Source: RXIX01 sp003989075
GTDB lineage: Bacteria > Pseudomonadota > Gammaproteobacteria > Competibacterales > Competibacteraceae
DNA: 34,461 nt
NCBI GenBank assembly: GCA_029780415.1
Contig: JAKOYN010000107.1
Location: 1-34,461 of the forward strand
Direction: 5' to 3'
This document shows positions 19,336 to 26,463 of the stretch, one piece after another. The number at the start of each line of letters is the position of its first letter. Within the stretch, counting starts at the first letter, position 1. The notes below the pieces were generated by a model that saw only the letters and a list, made by a program, of their open reading frames with translations, searched no databases and had not been told where the DNA came from. The position numbers and the translations under genes are program-made.

Positions 19336-19929
19336 ATGGCTGACCTGCTGTTTACCCGGTTCGATGCCCGCCAACCGTCAACGCTGACGAAACGCTTCTA
19401 CCTGATCCGCCCATCGGCACGCATCGCCCTGGGCCGTGGCCAACGCGCCCGCATCGTTGATCAAACCCTGGACCTGCTGCGCACCTGTGGCGACCTGTAC
19501 GACTTTGGCCCCGGCGCTGTGCTGGTACGGGTAACCGACGATGCCCGCGTGACGCCTATTACGCGCGATTGGCTGCATGATCACCTCGACCGCGTGATCG
19601 AGTATTTCACGCTGGTACCGAGCACAAAGCCGGAAGACCCGCCCACCGAAGAGGTAGCCGACGCACCGCAATGGGCTGCCGTGCGCATCCTGGCCAAGGA
19701 TGGCGACCGGGATTTAGCCCGGCTGGATGCTGTAGTCACTGCGCCGACCCTGCGCCCGGATGGTTCGATTCTGGCGGAAGCGGGTTATGACGCGCCCGCC
19801 CGTGTGCTGTTGATGGCCGATACGCCGACCTTGCCGCACATTCCCAAAGCGCCGACGCGGGCGCTGATGCCGGAAGCACCCAGGGCCAAGCTGCCTTCCT
19901 CAGCCAGCATGAGTTCGATACAGCGCTGA
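19336..19929 (+). CDS. Truncated phage/plasmid-type primase-helicase fragment
   Basis: The 197-residue protein has a good GGAGG (19325-19329) six bases before the ATG. Residues 1-100 contain FYLIRPSARIALGRGQRAR and LYDFGPGAVLVRVTDDARV. The segment VVTAPTLRPDGSILAEAGYD (about 132-151) is a hallmark of the linker region of large phage or P4-type primase-helicases, in which a bound template-handling region precedes a P-loop helicase. Here the frame ends about 45 residues later in a low-complexity tail, so the helicase half is missing. It is probably a decay product of the element that inserted at tRNA-Ala. It may be expressed but is unlikely to act as a primase. Confidence 0.55.
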   Translation: MADLLFTRFDARQPSTLTKRFYLIRPSARIALGRGQRARIVDQTLDLLRTCGDLYDFGPGAVLVRVTDDARVTPITRDWLHDHLDRVIEYFTLVPSTKPEDPPTEEVADAPQWAAVRILAKDGDRDLARLDAVVTAPTLRPDGSILAEAGYDAPARVLLMADTPTLPHIPKAPTRALMPEAPRAKLPSSASMSSIQR

Positions 19930-20469
19930 AGGTCACCCATGGTTCGGTCTCCGAAACGAGATAGGCGCCAGGCTTGATGGGAACTTAGGAAAAGTCGTGT
20001 GGATTAAGGCGTTTGTGGCGGTTGCGGGGTAGAAATCGTTTGTAAAGTGTGAGGTAGAATTCTATCCTTGAACGATCGCCAGGCATATGACTCTACGGTG
20101 GGGCATGGCAACGGGGGAGGGTGGTGAAAGCGCATGGTTTCCGTCTGCTCCATTACGGCCTATTCGGCTATTGCAATGATTGACCTGTTCTGGCTAACGA
20201 GGTGCGAAGATAGTGCGAAGCGCTGGCCAACTCGCAGTTTTTGAGCATTTACCAAATTGCTAGAAGAAGACAATCATGTTCAGACTACACAATACGAATA
20301 ATTCAATTCTTGTGAATACTATACTGCTGCGTAATGAGTTAAGAAACCTGCATGTTTCCTTTTATAATCTATCCAATTAGGATCTATAAATTAATAAATA
20401 GCCAATCTCATTTGGCTGTTATAAATCTATGGTTATTAAATATATGTACTGAACTGAATTGGGCAGACT
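19930..20469. other. Gene-free, increasingly AT-rich stretch
   Basis: I see no convincing coding sequence in these 540 bases. The first half still has backbone-like composition; from about 20230 it becomes strongly AT-rich. It contains a small hairpin AGCCAA-TCTCAT-TTGGCT (20400-20417) and a promoter-like pair listed separately. It probably joins two different insertion events. Confidence 0.5.
20339..20368 (+). promoter_or_regulatory. Candidate promoter for the island membrane-protein gene
   Basis: TTAAGA (20339-20344) and a perfect TATAAT (20363-20368) are separated by 18 bases, about 100 bases before the ATG at 20470. In AT-rich DNA such boxes arise by chance, which limits confidence. Confidence 0.4.
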
Positions 20470-21726
20470 ATGTCAGCCTGCCTGAGCGAAAATCCTGAAA
20501 TAATTAATTGTGAGGCTTCAATCGTGATTAAGTTTCCCATCAAACTCGGCATCCTATTGCTTGCTGCCGTTTCCGCTGGCGTACTCTGGCAACAAGCACA
20601 ACTATCCGTGCTCGCCTTAAGTCGCATCGATCCGCTGCCGGAAACCCGTATGATGATTGCGGAAGAACGCTATGCCGAAGCAGCCGATTATCTTGAGTTC
20701 TTTATGAATTACGAGTACGTAAACCAAAACCCAGAGGTCCGAGCGTTATACCGCGAAATCTCGGACAAACGCAGGAGTTGGGAATATCAGGCCAGCAAAC
20801 TCGCCGAGGGTCTACTGGCTGGCACCAGTGATGAAACAATCGGGAAAGTAACTGGCGTGGCGACCGATTTTCTGGTGATCGGTGATCTGCGTGATTTGGC
20901 CCAACAAGGTTATAATCTTGCCAAAGGCGAGGAAACCGATGCCGTAATAGCTGCGCTGGCGACGATCGGCGTGATTGCGTCAGGTGCGCAAATAGTTAGC
21001 GTTGCCGGTACCGCTGCAACTGCGGGCGCAGCCGCACCAGCCGCAATTGGAACTACGGCGGCGAAAAATGGCCTCGTCGTTCTCAAAGTCGCCCGAAAGC
21101 TCGGAAAATTACCGTCCTGGCTTGGTAAGGCCATTGTAGACTCGGTTAAAATCATTAATAAAACAAAAAGCCTCGATACGCTTTCTGATATACTTGGCAA
21201 TGTCAACACGCTGTCCAAAACGCGCGGAGGTTTGAATTTGCTGAGTAAAGCCAACGATGCTGCATCACTTAAACGCATGGCTATTTTTGCCGAATCTTTC
21301 GGTCCGAATAGCGCTACGCTCTATCGTATTGGCGAGGATTTAGTTGTCAATATTGCGCAAGAAGCCGGAAAGATTGGAAAAGACACGATTCAGCTGGCTG
21401 CGACTTTTGGCCAAAGTGGGTTGCGCATTCTGGATAAAGTTGGTGCCATTAAATTCGTCAAATACTCCGCTCGTGCATCGAAGATGGCTTATAAGGGTGA
21501 TATTTTTAATTTGCTTGCCCGGGCGTTGCTGATGGTGCCGACTTGGGCTCTGTATATGATCGTCATACTTGGCGGCGTCATTTGGATGCCTTGGCGTGGA
21601 CTTTTCCGATTGAGTAAACGACTGAGAAAAAGCCAACTTCAAGCCGCCATTAATTTGCAGGAAAAGGTACCAGACTGCAATTTCGTGCATAGTTTGCAAG
21701 TAGAGAAACAAAACCCGCCTAACTGA
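20470..21726 (+). CDS. Unknown membrane protein with toxin-like central region
   Basis: I do not recognise this 418-residue protein. It has an N-terminal membrane anchor (about 22-41, FPIKLGILLLAAVSAGVLW), an acidic helical stretch, then ATDFLVIGDLRDLAQQGYNL (131-150) followed by a long Ala/Gly-rich hydrophobic region (157-198). A C-terminal transmembrane hairpin, about 349-375, contains LLMVPTWALYMIVILGGVIW. The D-F-x-x-x-G-D-x-R-D pattern before an Ala/Gly hydrophobic segment resembles the pre-toxin region of polymorphic toxins, but no toxin domain follows. An in-frame GTG at 20524, with GAGG nine bases upstream, is a plausible alternative start placing the anchor at the very N-terminus. 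Moderate GC content sets it apart from its neighbours. A TerB-like gene follows 78 bases later. Confidence 0.7.
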   Translation: MSACLSENPEIINCEASIVIKFPIKLGILLLAAVSAGVLWQQAQLSVLALSRIDPLPETRMMIAEERYAEAADYLEFFMNYEYVNQNPEVRALYREISDKRRSWEYQASKLAEGLLAGTSDETIGKVTGVATDFLVIGDLRDLAQQGYNLAKGEETDAVIAALATIGVIASGAQIVSVAGTAATAGAAAPAAIGTTAAKNGLVVLKVARKLGKLPSWLGKAIVDSVKIINKTKSLDTLSDILGNVNTLSKTRGGLNLLSKANDAASLKRMAIFAESFGPNSATLYRIGEDLVVNIAQEAGKIGKDTIQLAATFGQSGLRILDKVGAIKFVKYSARASKMAYKGDIFNLLARALLMVPTWALYMIVILGGVIWMPWRGLFRLSKRLRKSQLQAAINLQEKVPDCNFVHSLQVEKQNPPN

Positions 21727-21804
21727 GTGCTGCACCGGAGGCCACGCCAGCGCTCGACATGATTACGTTCTTAGTCAACCATTTCACTTCATGAGGATAA
21801 GACG

Positions 21805-22275
21805 ATGTCTATTTTGAAAAACTTGTTGAATAGAGCAGTTGATGCTGTTATCCCCCAAGCATGGGCTGATATGGGCAATAGGCTGATTAATGAAGATTAT
21901 ATGAAAGCTTTTGCAGGCTGTTTTGCATTAGTCGTGTGCGCTGATGGCGTGGTTGAAGAATCAGAAACTGAAAAAGTACGTGCATATATACTTACTAATT
22001 TGAAGTTTTTGAAAGGATATGATGTTGGTATGGTTATGCATCAATTTAATATTTATGTAGATGAAATCAACTGCGATTTTGAACAAGGACAAGAACGAAT
22101 TTATGGGGTTTTACAGGAAATTAAAGGTGAAACAGAAGCATCTAAGACATTAATACGGATATGTTGTAAACTAGCAGAAGCTGGTAGCGATTTTAATGAA
22201 GCTGAAAAAAATGTCATTAAAAAGATATGTGAAAAACTAAGCGTTGATTATAGGGAATTCAGGGAGATTTCTTAG
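21805..22275 (+). CDS. TerB-like tellurite-resistance family protein
   Basis: This is a 156-residue all-helical protein. The segment FALVVCADGVVEESETEKV (about 40-58) and the later SDFNEAEKNVIKKICEKL (about 128-145) match the paired acidic, metal-binding helices of the TerB fold. TerB proteins bind Ca2+ and act with membrane and signalling partners in Ter-type stress and phage-related systems; no TerC, TerD or TerA is present here. GAGGA at 21793-21797, seven bases upstream, supports the start. The gene is clearly AT-rich, unlike the backbone, indicating transfer. It may work with the membrane protein just upstream. Confidence 0.75.
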   Translation: MSILKNLLNRAVDAVIPQAWADMGNRLINEDYMKAFAGCFALVVCADGVVEESETEKVRAYILTNLKFLKGYDVGMVMHQFNIYVDEINCDFEQGQERIYGVLQEIKGETEASKTLIRICCKLAEAGSDFNEAEKNVIKKICEKLSVDYREFREIS

Positions 22276-22447
22276 ATTAAGTCAAGCATAACCCGTCGAG
22301 TGCGCCCCCTGGCTTGTTGAAAAAATAAGGCAAAGAGCATCCTGCTTCCCGGATTGGTGTTGTTTGGCCTTCATGAACTGTAGATTCTCAAGCCTGAGCG
22401 CTCGACTGGTTACGCCTGACGGAAATTTTCAATCCCCCCTGTGTTAA

Positions 22448-22593
22448 AGAGAAGCTGTGATGAGCGAGAAACCGAAGATCGATGTTGAGGCGTTGGAGAC
22501 GATGGAGAAGAGCAAGAACGAAATCCTGGAGCGCGTGGCGGCCAAACTGCGCTAACAGGTTGAGGCCCCACAATGTGGTGCTGGGCACAGTTC
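22448..22593 (+). repeat. 146-bp perfect direct repeat, copy 1
   Basis: Bases 22448-22593 are identical to 23581-23726, at a constant offset of 1133. The repeat is GC-rich, unlike the AT-rich gene it flanks, and includes the whole leader-peptide frame listed next. Identity stops abruptly at both ends. Confidence 0.95.
22460..22555 (+). CDS. Small leader-like peptide, copy 1 (31 residues)
   Basis: ATG at 22460 opens a 31-residue frame starting MSEKPKIDVEALETME and ending ILERVAAKLR, then TAA. It is charged, helical and looks like the leader of a ribosomally made, modified peptide. Beyond the TAA the same frame continues with QVEAPQCGAGHSSH and then a second TAA, where the repeat ends and the AT-rich insert begins. 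It is identical to copy 2 up to that point. GAGAAG lies about 6 bases before the ATG. It could be translated as a leader-only peptide or be inert. Confidence 0.5.
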   Translation: MSEKPKIDVEALETMEKSKNEILERVAAKLR

Positions 22594-22625
22594 ACATTAA
22601 TTTTTTCTTCTACTGGAGAAATACC

Positions 22626-23564
22626 ATGATTTCAATGCCAGTATTATACGCAATAATGAAAAGTGCTGGGGCTGTAACAGATGCCGCAGTATCAGTAGGA
22701 TCTGCGGTTATTGGAGGGGTTGCGGGAACTGCAGGAAAGAGATTAATAAAAGCGGCTGTTTCTGCTGGAAAAGCAGCGTCGAAAGTAACATTTACTTTCA
22801 TTCAAGGTGGAATTGATGCTTTGCAAAATTCAGAAAACAGTGAAGGAAAAAATATAAAAATTGAAACTCTATCTAAACCGCTTGCAATCATTGATAACGG
22901 ACTCAGCGTTCCAGTGTCGTTTGCTGGAAATCAAATTATAAGAATGAACACTGAGATAACAGATGATTTAACTATACTGAAAGGTCAAAACGAGATACAT
23001 TTCTTGTCGAATTCTATCCGTTATTTTGTTGAAAGCCATATGGGTAGAGCTGGAATTGATAGAGGTATATCTTATGCTTTGCAATACGATATGAAAGCCG
23101 TTACTAATTACTTAAAAAATAACACTGGACTTCGATTTCCTGGGTACCTACTTCATCAGTCAATTTGTTTATGCAAAACAATTGAAGAGATGAATATTTT
23201 TTATGATGCAATTCTTCATGATGGCCATGTAAAAGACTGGAATGAAGAAGATGTGCAAGCTGAACTGCAAAGGTTTTTTGGCGTCGAGGGTAATCAAAAA
23301 TACATACAAAATTACATGCCTTTCGAACTTCAAATTCCAGTTAAGAGAAGGATGATAGCAGAAGCACGTGGTAAGAAATCAAAATTCGGATTGCTTTTCT
23401 CTTCTGCTGTAGGTGAGGTAAATGATGCTGCTCATGACTCTCTATTCATGCTGGCAAACGAGTTAGTAGCCAATGAAAATCTTGAATATGAAGTAGCTAA
23501 AAAGCTAGGAAGAGAATCGAAGAAAGAGATTTATATTGAAGCTCCTATATCAGTATCACCTTAA
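22626..23564 (+). CDS. Unknown protein with glycine/alanine-rich N-terminus, inserted between direct repeats
   Basis: This 313-residue protein is not recognised. Residues about 12-55 are rich in Ala, Gly, Val and Lys (AVTDAAVSVGSAVIGGVAG and following) and resemble a glycine-zipper or amphipathic membrane-associating segment. The remainder is a mixed alpha/beta soluble region with no signature motif I can name. GGAG at 22615-22618, seven bases from the ATG, supports the start; a longer frame upstream runs through the repeat and is not needed. The gene is strongly AT-rich. It lies exactly between the two 146-bp repeats, as if brought in as a cassette or left by a duplication. Confidence 0.68.
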   Translation: MISMPVLYAIMKSAGAVTDAAVSVGSAVIGGVAGTAGKRLIKAAVSAGKAASKVTFTFIQGGIDALQNSENSEGKNIKIETLSKPLAIIDNGLSVPVSFAGNQIIRMNTEITDDLTILKGQNEIHFLSNSIRYFVESHMGRAGIDRGISYALQYDMKAVTNYLKNNTGLRFPGYLLHQSICLCKTIEEMNIFYDAILHDGHVKDWNEEDVQAELQRFFGVEGNQKYIQNYMPFELQIPVKRRMIAEARGKKSKFGLLFSSAVGEVNDAAHDSLFMLANELVANENLEYEVAKKLGRESKKEIYIEAPISVSP

Positions 23565-23580
23565 GCATCCAGCTGTACAG

Positions 23581-23726
23581 AGAGAAGCTGTGATGAGCGA
23601 GAAACCGAAGATCGATGTTGAGGCGTTGGAGACGATGGAGAAGAGCAAGAACGAAATCCTGGAGCGCGTGGCGGCCAAACTGCGCTAACAGGTTGAGGCC
23701 CCACAATGTGGTGCTGGGCACAGTTC
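23581..23726 (+). repeat. 146-bp perfect direct repeat, copy 2
   Basis: Identical to 22448-22593. Beyond the repeat's right end, this copy continues in the peptide frame into the Ser/Gly/His/Thr-rich segment, so copy 2 seems to be the original arrangement and copy 1 the truncated one. Confidence 0.95.
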
Positions 23727-23781
23727 TCACTCCTCGGGCAGCAGCGGCCGAACACACATGTCAACCACTACTGGTCACTGA
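23593..23781 (+). pseudogene. RiPP-like precursor peptide with in-frame TAA between leader and core
   Basis: The frame has 31 leader-like codons (MSEKPKIDVEALETME through ILERVAAKLR), a TAA at 23686-23688, then 30 open codons to TGA at 23779-23781. The second part reads QVEAPQCGAGHSSH followed by SSGSSGRTHMSTTTGH: one Cys and many Ser, Thr, Gly and His, as in cores of modified peptides. A radical SAM gene lies about 370 bases downstream. The Ser/His pattern recalls His-Xaa-Ser type substrates, but only loosely. A CAA-to-TAA change would explain the stop. Either the precursor is dead, the stop is read through, or the two halves are made separately. Confidence 0.5.
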
Positions 23782-23782
23782 G

Positions 23783-24170
23783 AGGGTAGTCTGTCCCCGG
23801 GTCGAGACGTGGGTCGTTGATGTCGGATCGGCGCCCTGTGACTGGCCGCCGGCGGCGCGCGGGGTCACGGGCGATTCGTTCTCGCTGGCCCTACTGTTTT
23901 AACTGGTGGCCCGCTGCCAGGATGCGAACTGGCCATACGGCGTGTTCGTGACGGGTGCGGTGCGCCATGCGCGTGGATTCCGTTGCGTGGCGGTGGCGCA
24001 GGCGGTGGCCAAGGGTCGCTGGCTGGCGTTGCACGGCTACCGGTGGTTGCTGCTGCCCCGGCGCAACTATCACCAACTGGGACAGGCGGTCCTCGACTGC
24101 GACCACTGCGTAGCCTTGCCCCCCCAACCTGGAGGAGTGCATCGCGTTATGGAAGCGTTGCCTGACGTAG
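23783..24170 (+). pseudogene. Broken small gene between peptide and radical SAM gene
   Basis: One frame reads CPRVETWVVDVGSAPCDWPP and onward to SFSLALLF, meets a TAA (23900-23902), and resumes as LVARCQDANWPYGVFVTG, continuing to LDCDHCVALPP. At a run of seven C (24119-24125) removal of one base changes the frame to NLEECIALWKRCLT and a TAG at 24168-24170, a far more protein-like end that overlaps the radical SAM start by 22 bases. So the intact ancestor was probably a protein of roughly 130 residues with several cysteines, translationally coupled to the radical SAM gene. The start is unclear; GTG codons at 23707 or 23710 would overlap the peptide. I do not recognise the family. Confidence 0.45.
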
Positions 24171-24400
24171 CCCCCTCGCCGGCCGGGGCGCCGCGCGGTC
24201 GCTGCATGGCGCGGGCACCGCTGGGTTGTGCTTTTTACCTGACCACCCGCTGCCAGCACCGTTGCGCCCACTGCTGGCTCGAATGCCAGCCCGACCAGGG
24301 CGCGGACATGGACCCGGCGATGTTTAGCGAGATCGTGCAGCGCGCCGCCGCTCAAGGTCTGCTGCGGGTGGTGGCCTTGACCGGCGGCGAACCCTTCATC
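24149..24400 (+). pseudogene. Truncated radical SAM enzyme
   Basis: A GGAGGAG (24131-24137) precedes the ATG. The N-terminal 84 residues contain the radical SAM cluster motif C35-x3-C39-x2-C42 (YLTTRCQHRCAHC) and, after MDPAMFSEIVQRAAAQG, the TGGEPF motif (78-83) that contacts SAM. Resemblance ends immediately after this motif. A complete enzyme would be about 350 residues with further iron-sulfur ligands, so most of the gene is gone. The frame runs on to a stop near 24491 in meaningless sequence. Position after a peptide gene and a small partner suggests it once modified the peptide encoded at 23593. Confidence 0.65.
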
Positions 24401-24606
24401 GCCTGTGTGGGGCCTGCTATCGCCGCGACACCCTGCACTACGATTCGGATCGCGTGGAATCCACTCTCGATGGCGTACTCGCGCACCTGGTAAGGCAAGG
24501 GGATCGGTTGCGCCTGTTTGGCACACATCATGCTTTAGTAATGCGCGGGCGGCGCACGGTGTGCGAAATTCAGTCACCCTACGCCGGCTTGCTGGTTTTC
24601 GACTGA
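24397..24606 (+). pseudogene. 3' fragment of another gene, possibly with a lipoyl-like end
   Basis: Directly after the truncated radical SAM gene, in a different frame, an open stretch reads LCGACYRRDTLHYDSDRVES and then GVLAHLVRQGDRLRLFG, ending IQSPYAGLLVFD and TGA at 24604-24606. The second half resembles the small beta-barrel that ends aspartoacylase-like peptidases or lipoyl domains. It has no start, so it is a remnant joined to the radical SAM gene by deletion. The first part carries a CxxC. Confidence 0.4.
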
Positions 24607-24653
24607 CCGGCATGACTTTCAAATACCAAACCCAAAAAACTGAGGATTCAATC

Positions 24654-26423
24654 ATGCAAGGCTACACCGATACCCCCATAGAGCGTCTCGAAAACGATGT
24701 CATGGATATCAAGGTTTATGTTGAAAGCCTGTCTGAATTCATTCTGGGCTGCTCAACCCCCATGACCATTGCTATTCAGGGCGATTGGGGCTCCGGCAAG
24801 ACCAGCATGATGAATATGATCAAGCAATCGATTAGCGATAAGATTGTGCCAATTTGGTTCAATACCTGGCAATACTCTCAGTTCGAGATGGCCTCCTATC
24901 TTTCCATTTCCCTGTTGAGCAACTTTCTGGAAAAGATTGGGGCGGAGGAAGAAAGTCAGAATTTCCTGAGGAGCATCGCCAATGGCGCGATAAGTTTTGC
25001 TAAAACTGCTGCCGTGGTGGGTATCGAAACGGTTGCGGGAGGAACCATCGCCGGAAACCTGAAAGAAAAGCTGGCGGAAATCGGCAAGCAAGACTCCGCG
25101 AAAGCACTAGAGGAACTCCGGGATAAAATACGCGAAGCGGTGAGTGCCAAACTCAAATCTTCGGGGAAAAACCGGGTCGTGGTGTTTGTCGACGATCTGG
25201 ATCGATTGGCTCCCGAAAAAGCGGTCGAGCTTCTGGAAGTTCTGAAGGTCTTCATGGATGTTCCCAACTGCGTTTTCGTTTTAGCGGTAGATTACGGGGT
25301 TGTCACCCAAGGGCTGGAAAAGAAATTTGGTGTTGGCGTTGGGCATTCCAAAGGCAGGAGTTTCTTCGACAAAATCATCCAGCTTCCTTTTGCGATTCCA
25401 ATCGCTCAATACAACATTTCCGCCTATATTCAAAATCTACTATCGAACATGAGTATCGTTTGCTCCGAAGAAGAGATTAGTACCTATCGGGAAATCGTAG
25501 ATTGCTCGATTGGCTGCAACCCGAGAAGCATGAAGCGGCTGTTTAATTCATTCATCCTTCTCAATACGGTTGCCAGTAAAAAAGGCATGTTCAACGAAGC
25601 CGATGACATCAAAGCCAAAGACAAGCAGCGAATATTGTTTGCTAGTTTGTGCCTTCAGATGGCCTTCCAAGAAATATACGAGTTTATGATCAAAAATAAA
25701 AATGAACTGGATGCCGACTTCTTTGATGGAATCAAGGATTTTGAAAAACTTAAAACCGATAGCGCATTCGAGGAGATCAGAAAAAATATCCATATTAAAG
25801 AAGACTTATACTATGAAAAAATCGCTGACTTTATGGGTATTTTTTATAAAATTATCCAGTTGGATTCCGACTTGGAAAACTTGTCGGATGAGGAACTGGG
25901 TAATTTGAAAAATATCCTTTCCTTCTCGGCGATAACGGCAAATACACGCGAGGAGGTACAGCCTAAAAAGACCAACAACCTTGAATTTTGGAAGTACTTT
26001 TTGAATCAAATAAAAGGGAAATCGAATCTGTTTCAAAAAAACATACCAAGCGAGGGGGGAGCGATTGGTAGCGGTAGTGGTGTTACTGGAGTAATGTACT
26101 TTGTTACAGTAAGAAAGGAATATGTAAACTGCAATTTATTGCTTCGTCGAAATAAAGAAGAAAACAAAGCAATATTCGACGCGCTAGAAAAATTTAAGGA
26201 TGAAATAGAAAAGAAAATGGGTAAGTCATTAAGCTGGAAAAGATCTGATGATAAGCCAGCGAGTGTTATTTCACTTGAAGAGACCGGCATGAATGTTTAT
26301 GATCCCAAGGAATGGCCAAAAATAACTGGGTTTTTAATTGAAGCAATCAATAAAATGGAGCAAGCCTTCAAGCCCTACCTAAAACCTATAGCATTAGAGT
26401 TGAAGATTAAGGGTAATAATTAA
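24654..26423 (+). CDS. KAP-family P-loop NTPase with C-terminal DUF4268-like domain
   Basis: The 589-residue protein has a KAP NTPase core: Walker A GDWGSGKTS (43-51), the family motif FNTWQYSQFE (69-78), a hydrophobic insert (about 107-134, SIANGAISFAKTAAVVGIET) as in membrane-associated KAP proteins, Walker B VVVFVDDLDR (175-184), and NPRSMKRLFNSF (289-300). The C-terminal 150 residues (about 440-580) fit DUF4268: FWKYFLNQI, an RRNKEENKAIFDAL segment, LSWKRSDDK and KEWPKITGFLIEAI. KAP NTPases include PifA of plasmid F, which blocks phage T7; DUF4268 occurs in restriction and defence proteins. GAGGA at 24642-24646 supports the start. The next gene begins 40 bases later and probably acts with it. 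GC content falls along the gene. Confidence 0.85.
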   Translation: MQGYTDTPIERLENDVMDIKVYVESLSEFILGCSTPMTIAIQGDWGSGKTSMMNMIKQSISDKIVPIWFNTWQYSQFEMASYLSISLLSNFLEKIGAEEESQNFLRSIANGAISFAKTAAVVGIETVAGGTIAGNLKEKLAEIGKQDSAKALEELRDKIREAVSAKLKSSGKNRVVVFVDDLDRLAPEKAVELLEVLKVFMDVPNCVFVLAVDYGVVTQGLEKKFGVGVGHSKGRSFFDKIIQLPFAIPIAQYNISAYIQNLLSNMSIVCSEEEISTYREIVDCSIGCNPRSMKRLFNSFILLNTVASKKGMFNEADDIKAKDKQRILFASLCLQMAFQEIYEFMIKNKNELDADFFDGIKDFEKLKTDSAFEEIRKNIHIKEDLYYEKIADFMGIFYKIIQLDSDLENLSDEELGNLKNILSFSAITANTREEVQPKKTNNLEFWKYFLNQIKGKSNLFQKNIPSEGGAIGSGSGVTGVMYFVTVRKEYVNCNLLLRRNKEENKAIFDALEKFKDEIEKKMGKSLSWKRSDDKPASVISLEETGMNVYDPKEWPKITGFLIEAINKMEQAFKPYLKPIALELKIKGNN

Positions 26424-26463
26424 TAGGCATCCTGAGCCAAACATTATACTGTAGGAAGTCAAA

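Noticed and set aside
22448..23726. The 146-bp repeats as insertion-sequence ends or target duplications
   Set aside because: They are direct, long and coding, the enclosed gene has no transposase motif, and 146 bp is far longer than normal target-site duplications.
23593..24170. Genetic code with TAA reassigned to sense
   Set aside because: All backbone genes, and island genes such as KAP and the AT-rich hypothetical gene, use TAA as a normal stop; decay explains the two in-frame TAAs more simply.
23891..24655. Minus-strand open frame across the radical SAM remnant
   Set aside because: Low-quality composition; the plus strand has the CxxxCxxC and GGEPF motifs.
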